Origin: Micromonospora luteifusca
Lineage (GTDB): Bacteria; Actinomycetota; Actinomycetes; Mycobacteriales; Micromonosporaceae
Assembly (NCBI RefSeq): GCF_016907275.1
Contig: NZ_JAFBBP010000001.1
Coordinates: forward strand, 992,001 to 1,056,000
Direction of reading: 5' to 3'
DNA length: 64,000 nt
The notes under the pieces were generated by a model, which had not been told where the DNA came from, did not search any database, and saw only the letters and a list, made by a program, of their open reading frames with translations. The position numbers and the translations under genes are program-made. Position 1 is the first letter of the stretch. Each line of letters begins with the position of its first letter. Positions 7,255-16,593 of this stretch are shown piece by piece.

Positions 7255-9882
7255 GTGGCCAGCATCGACGACGCCGTACGGACCGACGCCCCCCGCCCCC
7301 GGTCCCGGCTTCGGGGCGGGCTGGTGACCGTTGGCACGGTGACCGCGCTGCTGGCCGCCATGGGGTTGACCGTCCTCGGGCTCGGCGCAGCCGACAACGC
7401 GGTGGCGAATTACGACGCGAGTTCCTGGCTCTGGAGCGCGGCGCGCAGCGAGTTGGCCCGGGTCAACGGGGTCACCGCCCGGGTGGACACCCGCACCGAG
7501 ATTCCCAACGCCCGTCAGCACCCGATGCAGATCGCCCAGACCGACCGGCTGCTGATCCTGCGTGACCTGCAGACGGGGCAGATCAGCTCATTGGACCTGG
7601 CGACCCTGCAGCTCAGCGCGACCACCAAGACCACCCCTGGCCTGGGCGTGAGTGTCGCCCTGCACGAGGATTCGGCGTTCGTCGTCGACGCCGTGCAGGG
7701 CATCGTGCGGCAGCTCGACCCGCGGTCGCTGACGCCGGTCGGCGAGCCGGTGCGCTATCCGCCGGGCATCACCGGCGGCACCTTCGACGGTAAGGGTCGG
7801 CTCTGGATCGCGGTGCCCAGCGAGGGCACCGTTTCGGCGATCACCGCCGCCACGTTGCCGTCCGCGCCGGCCTCGGCCGCGCCCGCCGGGGCGGGGCTCA
7901 GCCCGAAGCGTGTCGAGGCGTACGACGTCGCCGAGGCCAGCCACGAGCTGGTGGTCTCCACCCTGGACGACGGTGTTGCGGTGCTCGACCGCACGGCCGG
8001 GAAGCTGGTGCGGGTGCAGCGGGGCGAGGTTCATCCGACGCCGTTGACGCTGTCCGGTCCGGCGGCGCTGCCCGCGCGCACCAGCGGGCAGCGGGTCCCG
8101 GTCACCGTGCCCGCCGAGCGGCGGGTGCTGGTGGTGGGTGACGGTGGTGAGGAGCGGGCGTTCACGGTGCCGGGTGAGGGCGACCGGCTCAGCCCGGCGG
8201 TGGCCTGGGCGGATCGCTTCTACTGCGCCGACGAGGCCACCGGCACGATCTACGCGTTCGATGCGGGCGGTCAGCTGGTCGAGACCATCCGCGGGCGGGC
8301 GAACGGGCCGATGGAGCTGGAAGTACGCGAGAATCACCTGTTCATCAACTCCCCGGACGCGGCGACCGCTCGGGTGGTGGACGACAAGCACCAGGTGCGC
8401 GAGGTCAACAAGTACGCCAACGACGTGCTCGGCGGCGACCCGCCACCGGTTGCCCCGCCGCCGCCCCCGCCGAAGAAGCCCCGGGTGGGCAAGCCGAGCG
8501 CGCCCCGCAGCGTCACCGCCGCGGCCGGCAACGCTCAGGCGCGGGTGAGCTGGCGGCCGGCCGCCGCCAACGGTGCCGAGATCATCAAGTACGTGGTGGA
8601 GGGCGCCGGTCAGCGCCTGGAGGTGGGTGCCAACCAGCGTGCGGTGGAAGTCAAGGGTCTGACCAACGGCGAGACGTACCGGTTCGCGGTGCACGCCGTC
8701 AACGCCAAGGGCGACGGTCCGTCGCGCAACAGCAACCCGGTGACCCCGACCGCGGCGGTGCCCGACCCGCCGGCCAGCGTCACCGCCCAGGAGCGGCCCG
8801 ACGGCACGGTGCTGGTGAAATGGCCGGCGGCGAACGGGCAGGGCAACACCATCGCGAGGTACGCGGTCACGGCCAGTTCCGCGGGGGCGAACGCGCCGGC
8901 CGGTGAGTCGACGAAGACGGAGCTGGTCGTGCCCGCCGGTGAGTTGGAGTTCGGCACCCAGTACGCGTTCACCGTGGTGGCGGTCAACGCCAAGGGCGCC
9001 GGGTCGGCGGCGTCGCCGATCAGCAACACGGTGGTGCCCTTCGCGGCGCCCGGTCGGCCGCTCGACCTGAGTGCCGGCACGGTCGCCAACCAGCCGGGTG
9101 CGGTCACGGTGCAGTGGTCGCCGGCCGAGGCGAACGGCCGCCCGGTGACGAAGTACCTGGTGGACGTTGGTGGGCGCGTCAGCGAGGTGGCCGACACCCG
9201 CACCACCGTCACCGGGTTGGGCAACGGCCAGAACGTCACGGTGAAGGTGAAGGCGGTCAACGAGGCAGGGCCCGGCCCGGAGGCGACCGCCACCGCACGG
9301 ACGGTCGCCGAACCTCGGGTCACGGTGACCGGCTCGTCGGCGACGGCCACCTCGGCGACGGTGACGTTCACCGTGGACGCTGGTGGAGGTCAGGCCACCT
9401 GCTCGGTGAGCACGCCGGGGAAGCCGGCGAAGGCCGGGGCGTGCTCCAGCATCACGGTGCCGGGCCTGACGCCGGGCACGAAGTACACGTTCACGGTGAC
9501 GGCTACCAACGCCGCCGGTAACGGCACAGCGACGAAGGCGCAGGAAACGCCCCCGCTGTACGGGATCGCGACCTGCAACAACGGGCCGGACGGCGACCAG
9601 CGGACCTACTGCAACGAGGAAGTCGACGGCCGCAACGGTAACGAGGTCTTCAAGGTCACCCGGCAGGACAACGACCAGCAGGCTGGCTGGGCGAAGCCCG
9701 GTACCCGGCTGCAGGCGTACTGCAAGAAGGCCGGTGAGGACGTCGACTCCTGGATCTACAACAATCAGAAGCGCAGCACCTGGTGGGTGCAGGTCGACTT
9801 CAAGGGTGGTAAGAACTACATCCCTTGGGCCTGGCTCAACCTGGAGGGCGGCGACAACATCAACGTCCTGCCCACCTGCTGA
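7255..9882 (+). CDS. Membrane-anchored beta-propeller-like protein with FnIII repeats
   Basis: About 875 residues. A signal-anchor (LVTVGTVTALLAAMGLTVLG) is followed by about 350 residues of repeated beta-strand pattern with LDLATLQL, LDPRSLTPVG and VLDRTAGKLV motifs, suggesting a propeller-like sensor or binding fold. A Pro-rich spacer (VAPPPPPPKKPRVGKPSAP) then leads to about four FnIII domains (AQARVSWRPAAANGAEI; GTVLVKWPAANGQGN; GAVTVQWSPAEANGRPV; SATVTFTVDAGG). A Cys-containing C-terminal domain ends in WAWLNLEGGDN. GTG at 7255 was chosen because AGGGGAGG lies 9 nt upstream; ATG at 7180 is also in frame. It is followed after 27 bp by the MoxR gene. It is likely an exported surface protein working with the MoxR-DUF58-TgpA genes. 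Confidence 0.8.
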   Translation: MASIDDAVRTDAPRPRSRLRGGLVTVGTVTALLAAMGLTVLGLGAADNAVANYDASSWLWSAARSELARVNGVTARVDTRTEIPNARQHPMQIAQTDRLLILRDLQTGQISSLDLATLQLSATTKTTPGLGVSVALHEDSAFVVDAVQGIVRQLDPRSLTPVGEPVRYPPGITGGTFDGKGRLWIAVPSEGTVSAITAATLPSAPASAAPAGAGLSPKRVEAYDVAEASHELVVSTLDDGVAVLDRTAGKLVRVQRGEVHPTPLTLSGPAALPARTSGQRVPVTVPAERRVLVVGDGGEERAFTVPGEGDRLSPAVAWADRFYCADEATGTIYAFDAGGQLVETIRGRANGPMELEVRENHLFINSPDAATARVVDDKHQVREVNKYANDVLGGDPPPVAPPPPPPKKPRVGKPSAPRSVTAAAGNAQARVSWRPAAANGAEIIKYVVEGAGQRLEVGANQRAVEVKGLTNGETYRFAVHAVNAKGDGPSRNSNPVTPTAAVPDPPASVTAQERPDGTVLVKWPAANGQGNTIARYAVTASSAGANAPAGESTKTELVVPAGELEFGTQYAFTVVAVNAKGAGSAASPISNTVVPFAAPGRPLDLSAGTVANQPGAVTVQWSPAEANGRPVTKYLVDVGGRVSEVADTRTTVTGLGNGQNVTVKVKAVNEAGPGPEATATARTVAEPRVTVTGSSATATSATVTFTVDAGGGQATCSVSTPGKPAKAGACSSITVPGLTPGTKYTFTVTATNAAGNGTATKAQETPPLYGIATCNNGPDGDQRTYCNEEVDGRNGNEVFKVTRQDNDQQAGWAKPGTRLQAYCKKAGEDVDSWIYNNQKRSTWWVQVDFKGGKNYIPWAWLNLEGGDNINVLPTC

Positions 9883-9909
9883 AACACCAGGCGAGGAGCA
9901 CCACCGACC

Positions 9910-10905
9910 GTGAACACCCACGAGCCGCTCACCCAGCCGGAGGTGCAGGGCTTCGCCGCCCTCGCCGCCCGGCTGGCCGAGAACATCAACGCGGTGGTGC
10001 TCGGCAAGCCGCAGGTGGTTCGGCTGGCGTTGACCGCGCTCTTCGCGCAGGGTCACGTGCTTCTGGAGGACGTGCCCGGAGTCGGTAAGACGACCCTGGC
10101 GCGGGCCATCGCCGCCACGGTGAAGGGCGAGTGGCGGCGCATCCAGTTCACGCCCGACCTGCTCCCCTCGGACGTGTCCGGGGTGACGATCTTCAACCAG
10201 GCGACCAGGGACTTCGAGTTCCACCCGGGGCCGGTCTTCGCCAACATCGTCATCGCCGACGAGATCAACCGGGCGTCGCCGAAAACCCAGTCGGCGTTGC
10301 TGGAGGTCATGGAGGAACGCACCGTCACCGTGGACGGGGTCCGGCATCCGGTGCCGTCGCCGTTCCTGGTGGTGGCCACGCAGAACCCGGTCGAGATGGA
10401 CGGCACCTACCGGCTGCCCGAGGCGCAACTGGACCGTTTCCTGGTCAAGCTGTCCGTCGGTTACCCGGACGAGGCGGTCGAGGTGGAGGTGCTGCGCGGC
10501 GCGACGGTGCGCTCCCCGGAGGCACTCACCCCGGTGACCGACACCGCCACCGTCGGGGAGATGGTCCGGATGGCCCGCCGGGTGCACATCGCCGAGCCGC
10601 TCTACGCGTACGCGGTCCGGCTGGCCGCCGCCACCCGCACCCACCCGCACGTGCGGGTCGGAGTCAGTCCCCGAGGTGTGATCGCGTTGACGCGTGCCGC
10701 GTGCGCGTACGCGCTGATCGACGGGCGGGGCTGGATCATGCCGGAGGATCTGAAGGCGCTCGCTGAGGCGGTGTTCGCGCATCGGCTGCTGCTCACCCCG
10801 GACGCCCAGGTGCGCGGGATGACCGCCGCGGAGGTGCTGCGCCAGGCCATCGCCTCGGTGCCGGTGCCCCTGCCGTCGGGGCAGCCCGCTCCGGTGCAGG
10901 GCTGA
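9910..10905 (+). CDS. MoxR-family AAA+ ATPase
   Basis: 331 residues from a GTG at 9910, behind GGCGAGGAG. Walker A is DVPGVGKTT with Lys60, Walker B is NIVIADEINRA with Asp117-Glu118, and a sensor-1-like ATQNP follows. The length is typical of MoxR proteins. These ATPases remodel or activate partner proteins, often with VWA or DUF58 proteins encoded next door, as here. The gene lies between the FnIII protein and the DUF58 gene with gaps of 27 and 14 bp, so an operon is likely. A cytoplasmic chaperone role for the membrane cluster is an inference from family context. Confidence 0.95.
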   Translation: MNTHEPLTQPEVQGFAALAARLAENINAVVLGKPQVVRLALTALFAQGHVLLEDVPGVGKTTLARAIAATVKGEWRRIQFTPDLLPSDVSGVTIFNQATRDFEFHPGPVFANIVIADEINRASPKTQSALLEVMEERTVTVDGVRHPVPSPFLVVATQNPVEMDGTYRLPEAQLDRFLVKLSVGYPDEAVEVEVLRGATVRSPEALTPVTDTATVGEMVRMARRVHIAEPLYAYAVRLAAATRTHPHVRVGVSPRGVIALTRAACAYALIDGRGWIMPEDLKALAEAVFAHRLLLTPDAQVRGMTAAEVLRQAIASVPVPLPSGQPAPVQG

Positions 10906-10919
10906 CCGGCAGCACCGGC

Positions 10920-12107
10920 ATGGGGATCACCGCCCGCGGGGTCGGGCTGCTCGTCGCCGCCGTCGTGCTGTTGGGGGCGGGTTTCCGGTTCGCGTACCCC
11001 GAGTTGACGCTGCTTGGCGCGGCAGCCGGAGCGGCCGTCGCCTATGCCGCTCTGGTCGCGGCCTGGCGGCCCCGGCTGACGGTGACCCGCCGCGCCGACC
11101 CGGACCGGGTGGCACGCGGCGAGCCGGCGAGCATGACGTTGACCGTGCGCAACACCGGCCGGCTGCGGTCGGCGAACCTGCTGGCCGAGGACCGGTGCGG
11201 GGAGCGCACCGTGCCGGTGCCGGTGTTGCGCCTGCGGCCCGGTCGGGACACTGAGGTCCGCTACGACGTGCCGACCCATCGTCGCGGGGTGGTGCCGGTC
11301 GGGCCGCTGCGGGTGACTCGCCGCGACCCGCTGGGGTTGGTGGCGTTGGCCCGCCCGTACGGTGCGGCGGTGCCGGTCTGGGTGCACCCCCGCATCCATC
11401 CGCTGGCGGCGGTGCCCCGCGGCTCGGGGCGCAGCCTCGACGGTCGGGTGGACGGGGTGCCCCACGGGTCGATCACGTTCGACTCGCTGCGCGAGTACGT
11501 GGTCGGTGACGAGCTGCGTCGGGTGCACTGGCGGACCAGTGCCCGGGTGGGTGAGCTGATGGTGCGCGAAAACGTGGACACCAGCCTGCCGCGTCTGGTC
11601 GTACTGCTGGACAACCGTGCCGCCGGGCACCCGGAGCGGGTGGCGGGGGTGGCCGAGTCGTTCGAGTCGGCCTGCGAGGCGGCGGCGTCGATCGTCACCG
11701 CCGCACACCGCGCGGACCTGCCCGTGTTGTTGCTGTTGGCCGCCGCGCAGCCGGACACCGCAGCCGAGGCGGGCACGCCCGGCGGGGACGCGGACGTCGG
11801 GCCGGTTCTCGGGCCGCTGGACCGGCTCGCTGCCGCCGAACTGTCCGCCGACGACGGCGCGGTACGCGCGGCAACCACCCGGCTGCGCCAGGACCGGCTC
11901 GGTGACACGCTGATCTTCCTGACCGGGCCTGGTGGCCGGGACGAGCTGGGACACGTCGGGGCGCTGCGCGGGGCGTACCCGTCGGTGGTGGTGGGGGTGT
12001 TCGGCGCGGCCGAGCCGACGCCGCCGGGCACGGCCGGTCTGGTGGTGGTCGACGCGGCGGACGGCGCGCAGTTCGCCGCCGAGTGGGACGGGGTACGCCG
12101 GTGGTGA
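10920..12107 (+). CDS. DUF58 membrane-associated protein
   Basis: 395 residues. Two N-terminal hydrophobic segments (GVGLLVAAVVLLGAG; LLGAAAGAAVAYAALVAAW) are followed by a beta-rich region. The hallmark DUF58 motif is REYVVGDELRRVHWRTSARV, and a VWA-like fold follows (RLVVLLDN; DTLIFLTGPGG). DUF58 proteins are constant partners of MoxR ATPases and membrane transglutaminase-like proteins. The stop overlaps the GTG of the next gene (GTGA), implying translational coupling. The exact biochemical role of DUF58 is not established. Confidence 0.92.
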   Translation: MGITARGVGLLVAAVVLLGAGFRFAYPELTLLGAAAGAAVAYAALVAAWRPRLTVTRRADPDRVARGEPASMTLTVRNTGRLRSANLLAEDRCGERTVPVPVLRLRPGRDTEVRYDVPTHRRGVVPVGPLRVTRRDPLGLVALARPYGAAVPVWVHPRIHPLAAVPRGSGRSLDGRVDGVPHGSITFDSLREYVVGDELRRVHWRTSARVGELMVRENVDTSLPRLVVLLDNRAAGHPERVAGVAESFESACEAAASIVTAAHRADLPVLLLLAAAQPDTAAEAGTPGGDADVGPVLGPLDRLAAAELSADDGAVRAATTRLRQDRLGDTLIFLTGPGGRDELGHVGALRGAYPSVVVGVFGAAEPTPPGTAGLVVVDAADGAQFAAEWDGVRRW

Positions 12108-14485
12108 CGGGCGCCGTGCGGGTGCTGCGGGCGGCGATCGTCCCGCTGGCGCTGATCGGGTTGACCGCGCTCGCCGGGGTGGTGCTCGGCCGGGTGTACG
12201 CGGGTGACCTGCTGACCTGGCTGGTCATCGGCGCGGCGGTCGGTTCGGTGCTGGTCAGCGTGGCCGCCCGGCGGCTGCCGTCCTGGCTGGTGGCACCGGT
12301 GTCGGTCGCCGCGATGGCCGGCTGGACACTCTGGTCGCTGCGGCTGGCCGCCGCTCACGCCGAGCTTCCCGGCGGCCTGCTGGAGATCACTGCGGACGCC
12401 GCTCGCAACGGCATTCCTCGGCTGCTCACCGCGATGATCCCGGTGGAGCCCACACCGGACACGGTGCTGGTGCCCGTCGTCGCCGCCTGGCTGACCGGGC
12501 TGGCCGGTGCGGAGGTGGCGCTGCGCGCCGGCCGGGTGCTGCTGGGCTACCTGCCGGCGGCGGGGCTCTACGCCGCCGCCCTCTACGTGGTCGGCCCGAA
12601 TGCCGCCCCGGCGGTCGGGGCGACGCTGGCGTTCGTCACGGTCGCGGCGGTCGGCCTGGCAGCCCCCGCCAGGACGACACCGGCCGGCGGGGATCCGACC
12701 GCCGAGCTGGCTCCCCGGGTACGCGCGGCGGTGCGGCTCCGGCTGGCCACCAGCGCGGCGCTCGGGGTGGCCCTGGTGGTCGGGCTGGTCGCACTGCTCG
12801 GCCCGGTCCTCGCCGACCAGGTCGACGGTCGGCCGGTGGACCCGCGCCGGTACGTGGAACCACCGCAGGTGCAGACGCTCGACGAGAACCCGTTGATCCG
12901 GATCTCGGGCTGGGCGTTGCATCCGGAGCAGAAACTTCTCGATGTGAGCACGGAGCGTGCCGCTGCCCAGGCCGGCGACACCGCACCGAGCGCAGAGCCG
13001 GCCACCGAGGACAGGCCGGCGGCGAACGACACGGGCGGCGCGAGCGTCCGGATCCGGTTGGCGGTGCTCAGCGACTACGACGGGGTGACCTGGCGGGTCG
13101 GCGCGACGTACCGCAACGCCGGGCGGATCCTGCCGGCTGCCACAGCGCCGCGCGACAGCACGGTGCGGACGGTCCGCCAGCAGGTCACCGTGGCGGAGTT
13201 GAGCGGGCGGCTCCTGCCCGCCGTGGCGACACCCCGGGAGGTCAGCGGGGCGCGGGTGGCGTACGACCAGGCGAGCGGGACGTTGATCAGGCCGGAGGGG
13301 TTGACGCCGGGCCTGCGGTACGCGGTGACCTCTGCCGAGGAGCACCCGGACTCGAACCTGTTGGCGACGGCGAACGTACCGGCCGGTGAGGAGGTGGCCC
13401 GGGTACTGCGGGTCGCCGACGGGGTGCCCGACCCGATGCGTCGGCTGGCCGCGCAGCTCGCCGAGGAGAACGGCGCCCCGTACGCCCGGGCTCTGGCGAT
13501 CGAGCAGTTCCTGTCCGAGCACTATCGGGTGGTGGCGGACGCGCCCAGCGGGCACGCGTACCCGAATCTGGGTTTCTTTCTTTACGGACCTCGGAACGGC
13601 GGCGGGCAGGAGGGCACCTCGGAGCAGTTCGCGGCGGCGTTCGCGGTGCTCGGCCGGCTGTCCGGGCTGCCGACCCGGGTGGTGGTGGGTTTCCGTGCTC
13701 GCGGGCAGGGGCCGGTGCTGGCCGGTGACGCGTTCGCCTGGCCGGAGGTGCTCTTCGACGGGTTGGGTTGGGTGTCGTTCGACCCGCTGCCTCGCCCGAA
13801 CGAGGAGCCGAGGCCGGTGGAGGAGGATTTCCGCCCGACGCCGGAGGATCCGCCGCCGTCGGAGGCACCGGAGCCCACCGTGGAGCCGAGCGCGTCGCCG
13901 GAGCCGGTGGCCGCCCCCGCGGGGCCGCCCGGCCGTGACGGTGTGTCCACTCCGGTGCTCGTCGCCGGGGGCAGCGGTGGCCTGTTGCTGCTGGTAGGGG
14001 CGCTGCTGCTCACCCTGTTGGCGATGCGCCGCTCGCTCACCCGCGCCCGGCTCGGTTGGGGTGACCCCGGTCAGCGCATCGCTGGCGCCTGGCGGGAGGT
14101 CACCGACGCGCTGCGGCTGGCCGGCCGACCGGTCGGTGACGACCTGGCGGCAACCGAGGTGGCCGGGCACGCCCGCCAGGCCCTCGCCGAGGCCCGAGCC
14201 CGCCGAGCCGGCAGCGACACCGACAGCAGTGGTGGTGGTGATGCCGCCGCGGGTGCGGACGTCGGCGGCGTCGACGAGTTGGCGGAGCTGCTGAATCGGG
14301 TGGGCTTCGCCCCGGATGCGGCTACGCCGGACCAGGCGACCCGGGCCGCCGAGGCGGCCAGCGTCTACGTGGCCACCCTGCGGGCAGCGCGCCCCTGGTG
14401 GCGCCGCGTGCTCTGGTCAACCAACCCAACCCCCCTACGCCAAGCCCACCACTCCCCCCACCACCCCAAGCGGCCCCAGCGGTGA
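12104..14485 (+). CDS. TgpA-like membrane protein with a degenerate transglutaminase domain
   Basis: About 793 residues. Five or six N-terminal membrane segments, for example IVPLALIGLTALAGVVLG and LATSAALGVALVVGLVALLG, precede a large external region. A transglutaminase-like core reads GTSEQFAAAFAVLGRLSGLP, then GDAFAWPEVLF and WVSFDPLP. A last membrane segment (VAGGSGGLLLLVGALLLTLL) leads to a cytoplasmic DUF4129-like tail. In active members the first motif carries the nucleophilic Cys (GxCEx) and the second a His (DAHAW). Here they are Ser506 and Phe544; Asp560 is kept. The protein is therefore probably not a peptidase or transglutaminase in the classical sense. Start GTG 12104 overlaps the DUF58 stop; GTG 12101 is also possible. 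Confidence 0.85.
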   Translation: MTGAVRVLRAAIVPLALIGLTALAGVVLGRVYAGDLLTWLVIGAAVGSVLVSVAARRLPSWLVAPVSVAAMAGWTLWSLRLAAAHAELPGGLLEITADAARNGIPRLLTAMIPVEPTPDTVLVPVVAAWLTGLAGAEVALRAGRVLLGYLPAAGLYAAALYVVGPNAAPAVGATLAFVTVAAVGLAAPARTTPAGGDPTAELAPRVRAAVRLRLATSAALGVALVVGLVALLGPVLADQVDGRPVDPRRYVEPPQVQTLDENPLIRISGWALHPEQKLLDVSTERAAAQAGDTAPSAEPATEDRPAANDTGGASVRIRLAVLSDYDGVTWRVGATYRNAGRILPAATAPRDSTVRTVRQQVTVAELSGRLLPAVATPREVSGARVAYDQASGTLIRPEGLTPGLRYAVTSAEEHPDSNLLATANVPAGEEVARVLRVADGVPDPMRRLAAQLAEENGAPYARALAIEQFLSEHYRVVADAPSGHAYPNLGFFLYGPRNGGGQEGTSEQFAAAFAVLGRLSGLPTRVVVGFRARGQGPVLAGDAFAWPEVLFDGLGWVSFDPLPRPNEEPRPVEEDFRPTPEDPPPSEAPEPTVEPSASPEPVAAPAGPPGRDGVSTPVLVAGGSGGLLLLVGALLLTLLAMRRSLTRARLGWGDPGQRIAGAWREVTDALRLAGRPVGDDLAATEVAGHARQALAEARARRAGSDTDSSGGGDAAAGADVGGVDELAELLNRVGFAPDAATPDQATRAAEAASVYVATLRAARPWWRRVLWSTNPTPLRQAHHSPHHPKRPQR

Positions 14486-14538
14486 TCAAGAGGTTTGCGT
14501 CAATCCGAGCCCGGATCCTGACGCAACCTCTTGATCAC
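14482..14538. terminator. Long inverted repeat between convergent genes, probable bidirectional terminator
   Basis: Arm 14482-14502 (GTGATCAAGAGG, then TTTGCGTCA) pairs with 14519-14538 over 20 bp with a single bulged T. The 16-nt spacer contains a smaller palindrome. The first arm includes the stop codon of the preceding gene. There is no T-run. It separates the + strand TgpA-like gene from the - strand SDR gene. Confidence 0.75.
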
Positions 14539-14567
14539 CCGCCGAGGGTGCGGGGGTGGGGTGGTTG

Positions 14568-15359
14568 TTAGGGGGTCAGGCGGCGGATGAGTTTGCGCAT
14601 GCCGGCCTGCCAGCCGTCCGGGTCCTCGGCGCGGCGGCGCGCGTAGTCGGCGACCTCCGGGTGCGGCAGGATCAGGAAACGCTCCTCGGCCAGCCCGGCG
14701 ATGGCCGCGTCGGCGACCTGGTCCGGGGTGAGCACCGCACCGGACGCGGCGACCACCCGGGCGCCGAGGTGGCCCTCGGCGATCCCGTCGGCGAGCATCG
14801 GGGTGTCCACGCCCTGGGGGCAGAGCGCGCTGACCCGGATGCCCCGGTCCCGGTAGGTGATGGCCAGCCACTCGGCGAACCCCACCGAGGCGTGCTTCGT
14901 CGCGGTGTACGCGGCGTCACCCACCGCGGTCAGCACACCCGCCGCCGAGCAGGTGTGCAGCAGGTGGCCGCCGCCCCGTGCGAGCATTCCGGGCAGCACC
15001 GCCCGGGCCGAGTAGACGTGGGCGAGCACGTTGACCCGCCACGCTCGGTCCCAGCCGGTGTCGTCGACCTCCACTCCCCCGCCGGTGGTCACGCCCGCGT
15101 TGGCGCAGAACAGGTCGATTCGGCCGTACCGTTCCTCGGTGTCGGCGACCAGCGCGCGGACCTGCTCCTCGTCGGTGACGTCGAGTGCGATGGCGTGCGC
15201 GACCGGGCCGATGCTCTCGGCCACCGCGTCCGCCGCTTCGGCGTTCAGGTCGGCGACCACGATGGCGGCGGCACCCTCGGCGGCGAAGCGACGCGACAGC
15301 GCGGCCCCGATGCCGCCGCCGGCACCGGTGACCACCACGATCCGGTCGGTGAGGTTCAC
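14568..15359 (-). CDS. Short-chain dehydrogenase/reductase
   Basis: 263 residues with the classical SDR layout. The nucleotide-binding motif is VVTGAGGGIGAAL, the acidic adenine-site residue is in VADLN, NAG is in FCANAGV, and the catalytic Ser and YxxxK are in CSAAGVLTAVGDAAYTATKH. The YxxxK reads YTATK. It should reduce or oxidise an alcohol/ketone using NAD(P). The GTG start at 15359 overlaps the stop of the LLM-class oxidoreductase gene (GTGA), so the two are one transcript and may act on related substrates. The substrate cannot be read from sequence. Confidence 0.92.
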   Translation of the reverse strand: MNLTDRIVVVTGAGGGIGAALSRRFAAEGAAAIVVADLNAEAADAVAESIGPVAHAIALDVTDEEQVRALVADTEERYGRIDLFCANAGVTTGGGVEVDDTGWDRAWRVNVLAHVYSARAVLPGMLARGGGHLLHTCSAAGVLTAVGDAAYTATKHASVGFAEWLAITYRDRGIRVSALCPQGVDTPMLADGIAEGHLGARVVAASGAVLTPDQVADAAIAGLAEERFLILPHPEVADYARRRAEDPDGWQAGMRKLIRRLTP

Positions 15360-16340
15360 GCGGACGCTCCTGTGGGGTCGGCGCCCAGTTGGGCGATGAG
15401 GGTGAGCAGCGCGGTCGTGCCGCCGGCGGTCACCTCCGGGGTGGGCAGCAGCGCGAGCACCGGCACATCCACGCCGGCGTCGGCATAGCGGCGCACCTCG
15501 GCGCGGCACCGCTGGGGTGAGCCGTGCAGCACCAGGGCGTCGACCACGTCGTCCGGCACTGCCGCGCTGGCGCCGCGCCGGTCTCCGGCGGCCCAGGCCT
15601 CCCACATCGGCGCCAGGGCTTTGTCGCGGCCGAGCCAGCGGTGGAACTCGGCGTACGCTCCGACGGTGAGGTAGCTGGTGATGAGCCGGCGGCCCAACGC
15701 GCGGGCGTAGGTGGCGTCCTCGGTGGGGCAGACGAAGATTCGGGCGGCGACCTCGAAGCCGGCACGCCGCTCGCCCAGCTCGGCGAGGGCGCGCGGCACG
15801 TCGTCGGCGCTGAGCCAGTTGAGGATGACCCCGTCGGCCTCCGCGCCGGCCAGCCGGAGCATCCGCGGGCGCAGCGCGGCGAGCAGGATCGGTGGCGGCA
15901 CCGCTGGTGGTCGTTCCAGCGTGAACCGGCGCACGGTGAACGTGTCGTAGGCCTCGTCGACGGTCTCCCCATGCAGCGCGGCGCGCAGGAAACGCAGCAT
16001 GTCGCGGGTCCGCCGGAACGGCTCGTGGAACGGCACGGAGTTCCAGTCCTGCACGAGCACCGGTGAGGACGCGCCGATGCCGAGCGAGAACCGGCCCGGC
16101 GCGGCCTCGGCCAACGCCGCCGCGCTCATCGCCAGCAGCCCCGGGCCCCGGGTGAAGACCGGCGTGATCGCGGTGCCCAGCCGCAGCCGGGGCTGCCACG
16201 CCGCGGCGAGCGCCAGCGGGGTGAACGCGTCGGTCCCGGCGACCTCGGACGACCAGACGTCGGTGAACCCGGCCCGGTCGAGGGCCGCGTAGCCGGCGTC
16301 ATGGTCGGTCAATGCGAGGCCACCGAGCGGTACCGTCATG
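15356..16340 (-). CDS. LLM-class F420/FMN-dependent oxidoreductase
   Basis: 327 residues from ATG 16340 (MTVPLGGLALTDHD). Family patterns include GFTDVWSSEVAGTDAF, RLRLGTAITPVFTRGPGLLA, GRFSLGIGASSPV and LLAALRPRMLRLAGAEADGV. These match luciferase-like monooxygenases of the F420-dependent type found in actinobacteria. It is first in a two-gene operon with the SDR gene. It probably carries out a redox step on a small organic substrate in the cytoplasm. F420 rather than FMN is an expectation from the taxon, not visible in the sequence. Confidence 0.88.
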
Positions 16341-16593
16341 CCCCATCGATTCGTCACCGATCGATCGTGCCCGTTGACGGGGCACACGAGCAAGATCCCC
16401 GTACTGGGCAGAATCGCCGGTTTCCGGCCCTGCCCAGCACCGACGGTGCTACGACTTCGAGGATGTCGGCGACCGTGAACGCGCGTGCCGAGATCGCCGG
16501 GCGCACGGTGCCCCACCGGAGGCCGCCGCGCCGCCCTTCTGATCCATCGGAGTACGACGATGTCATGCCGACCCGGCCGGATAGGCTCAGCGG

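Noticed and set aside
7588..10782. A very long open frame (over 1000 codons) antisense to the FnIII and MoxR genes
   Set aside because: It is low-complexity, Arg/His/Gly-rich and mirrors the codon structure of the real genes. High-GC DNA makes such antisense frames routinely.
11261..14170. A 969-codon antisense frame over the DUF58 and TgpA-like genes
   Set aside because: Composition is that of a shadow frame and it has no ribosome site; both + strand genes are clearly real.
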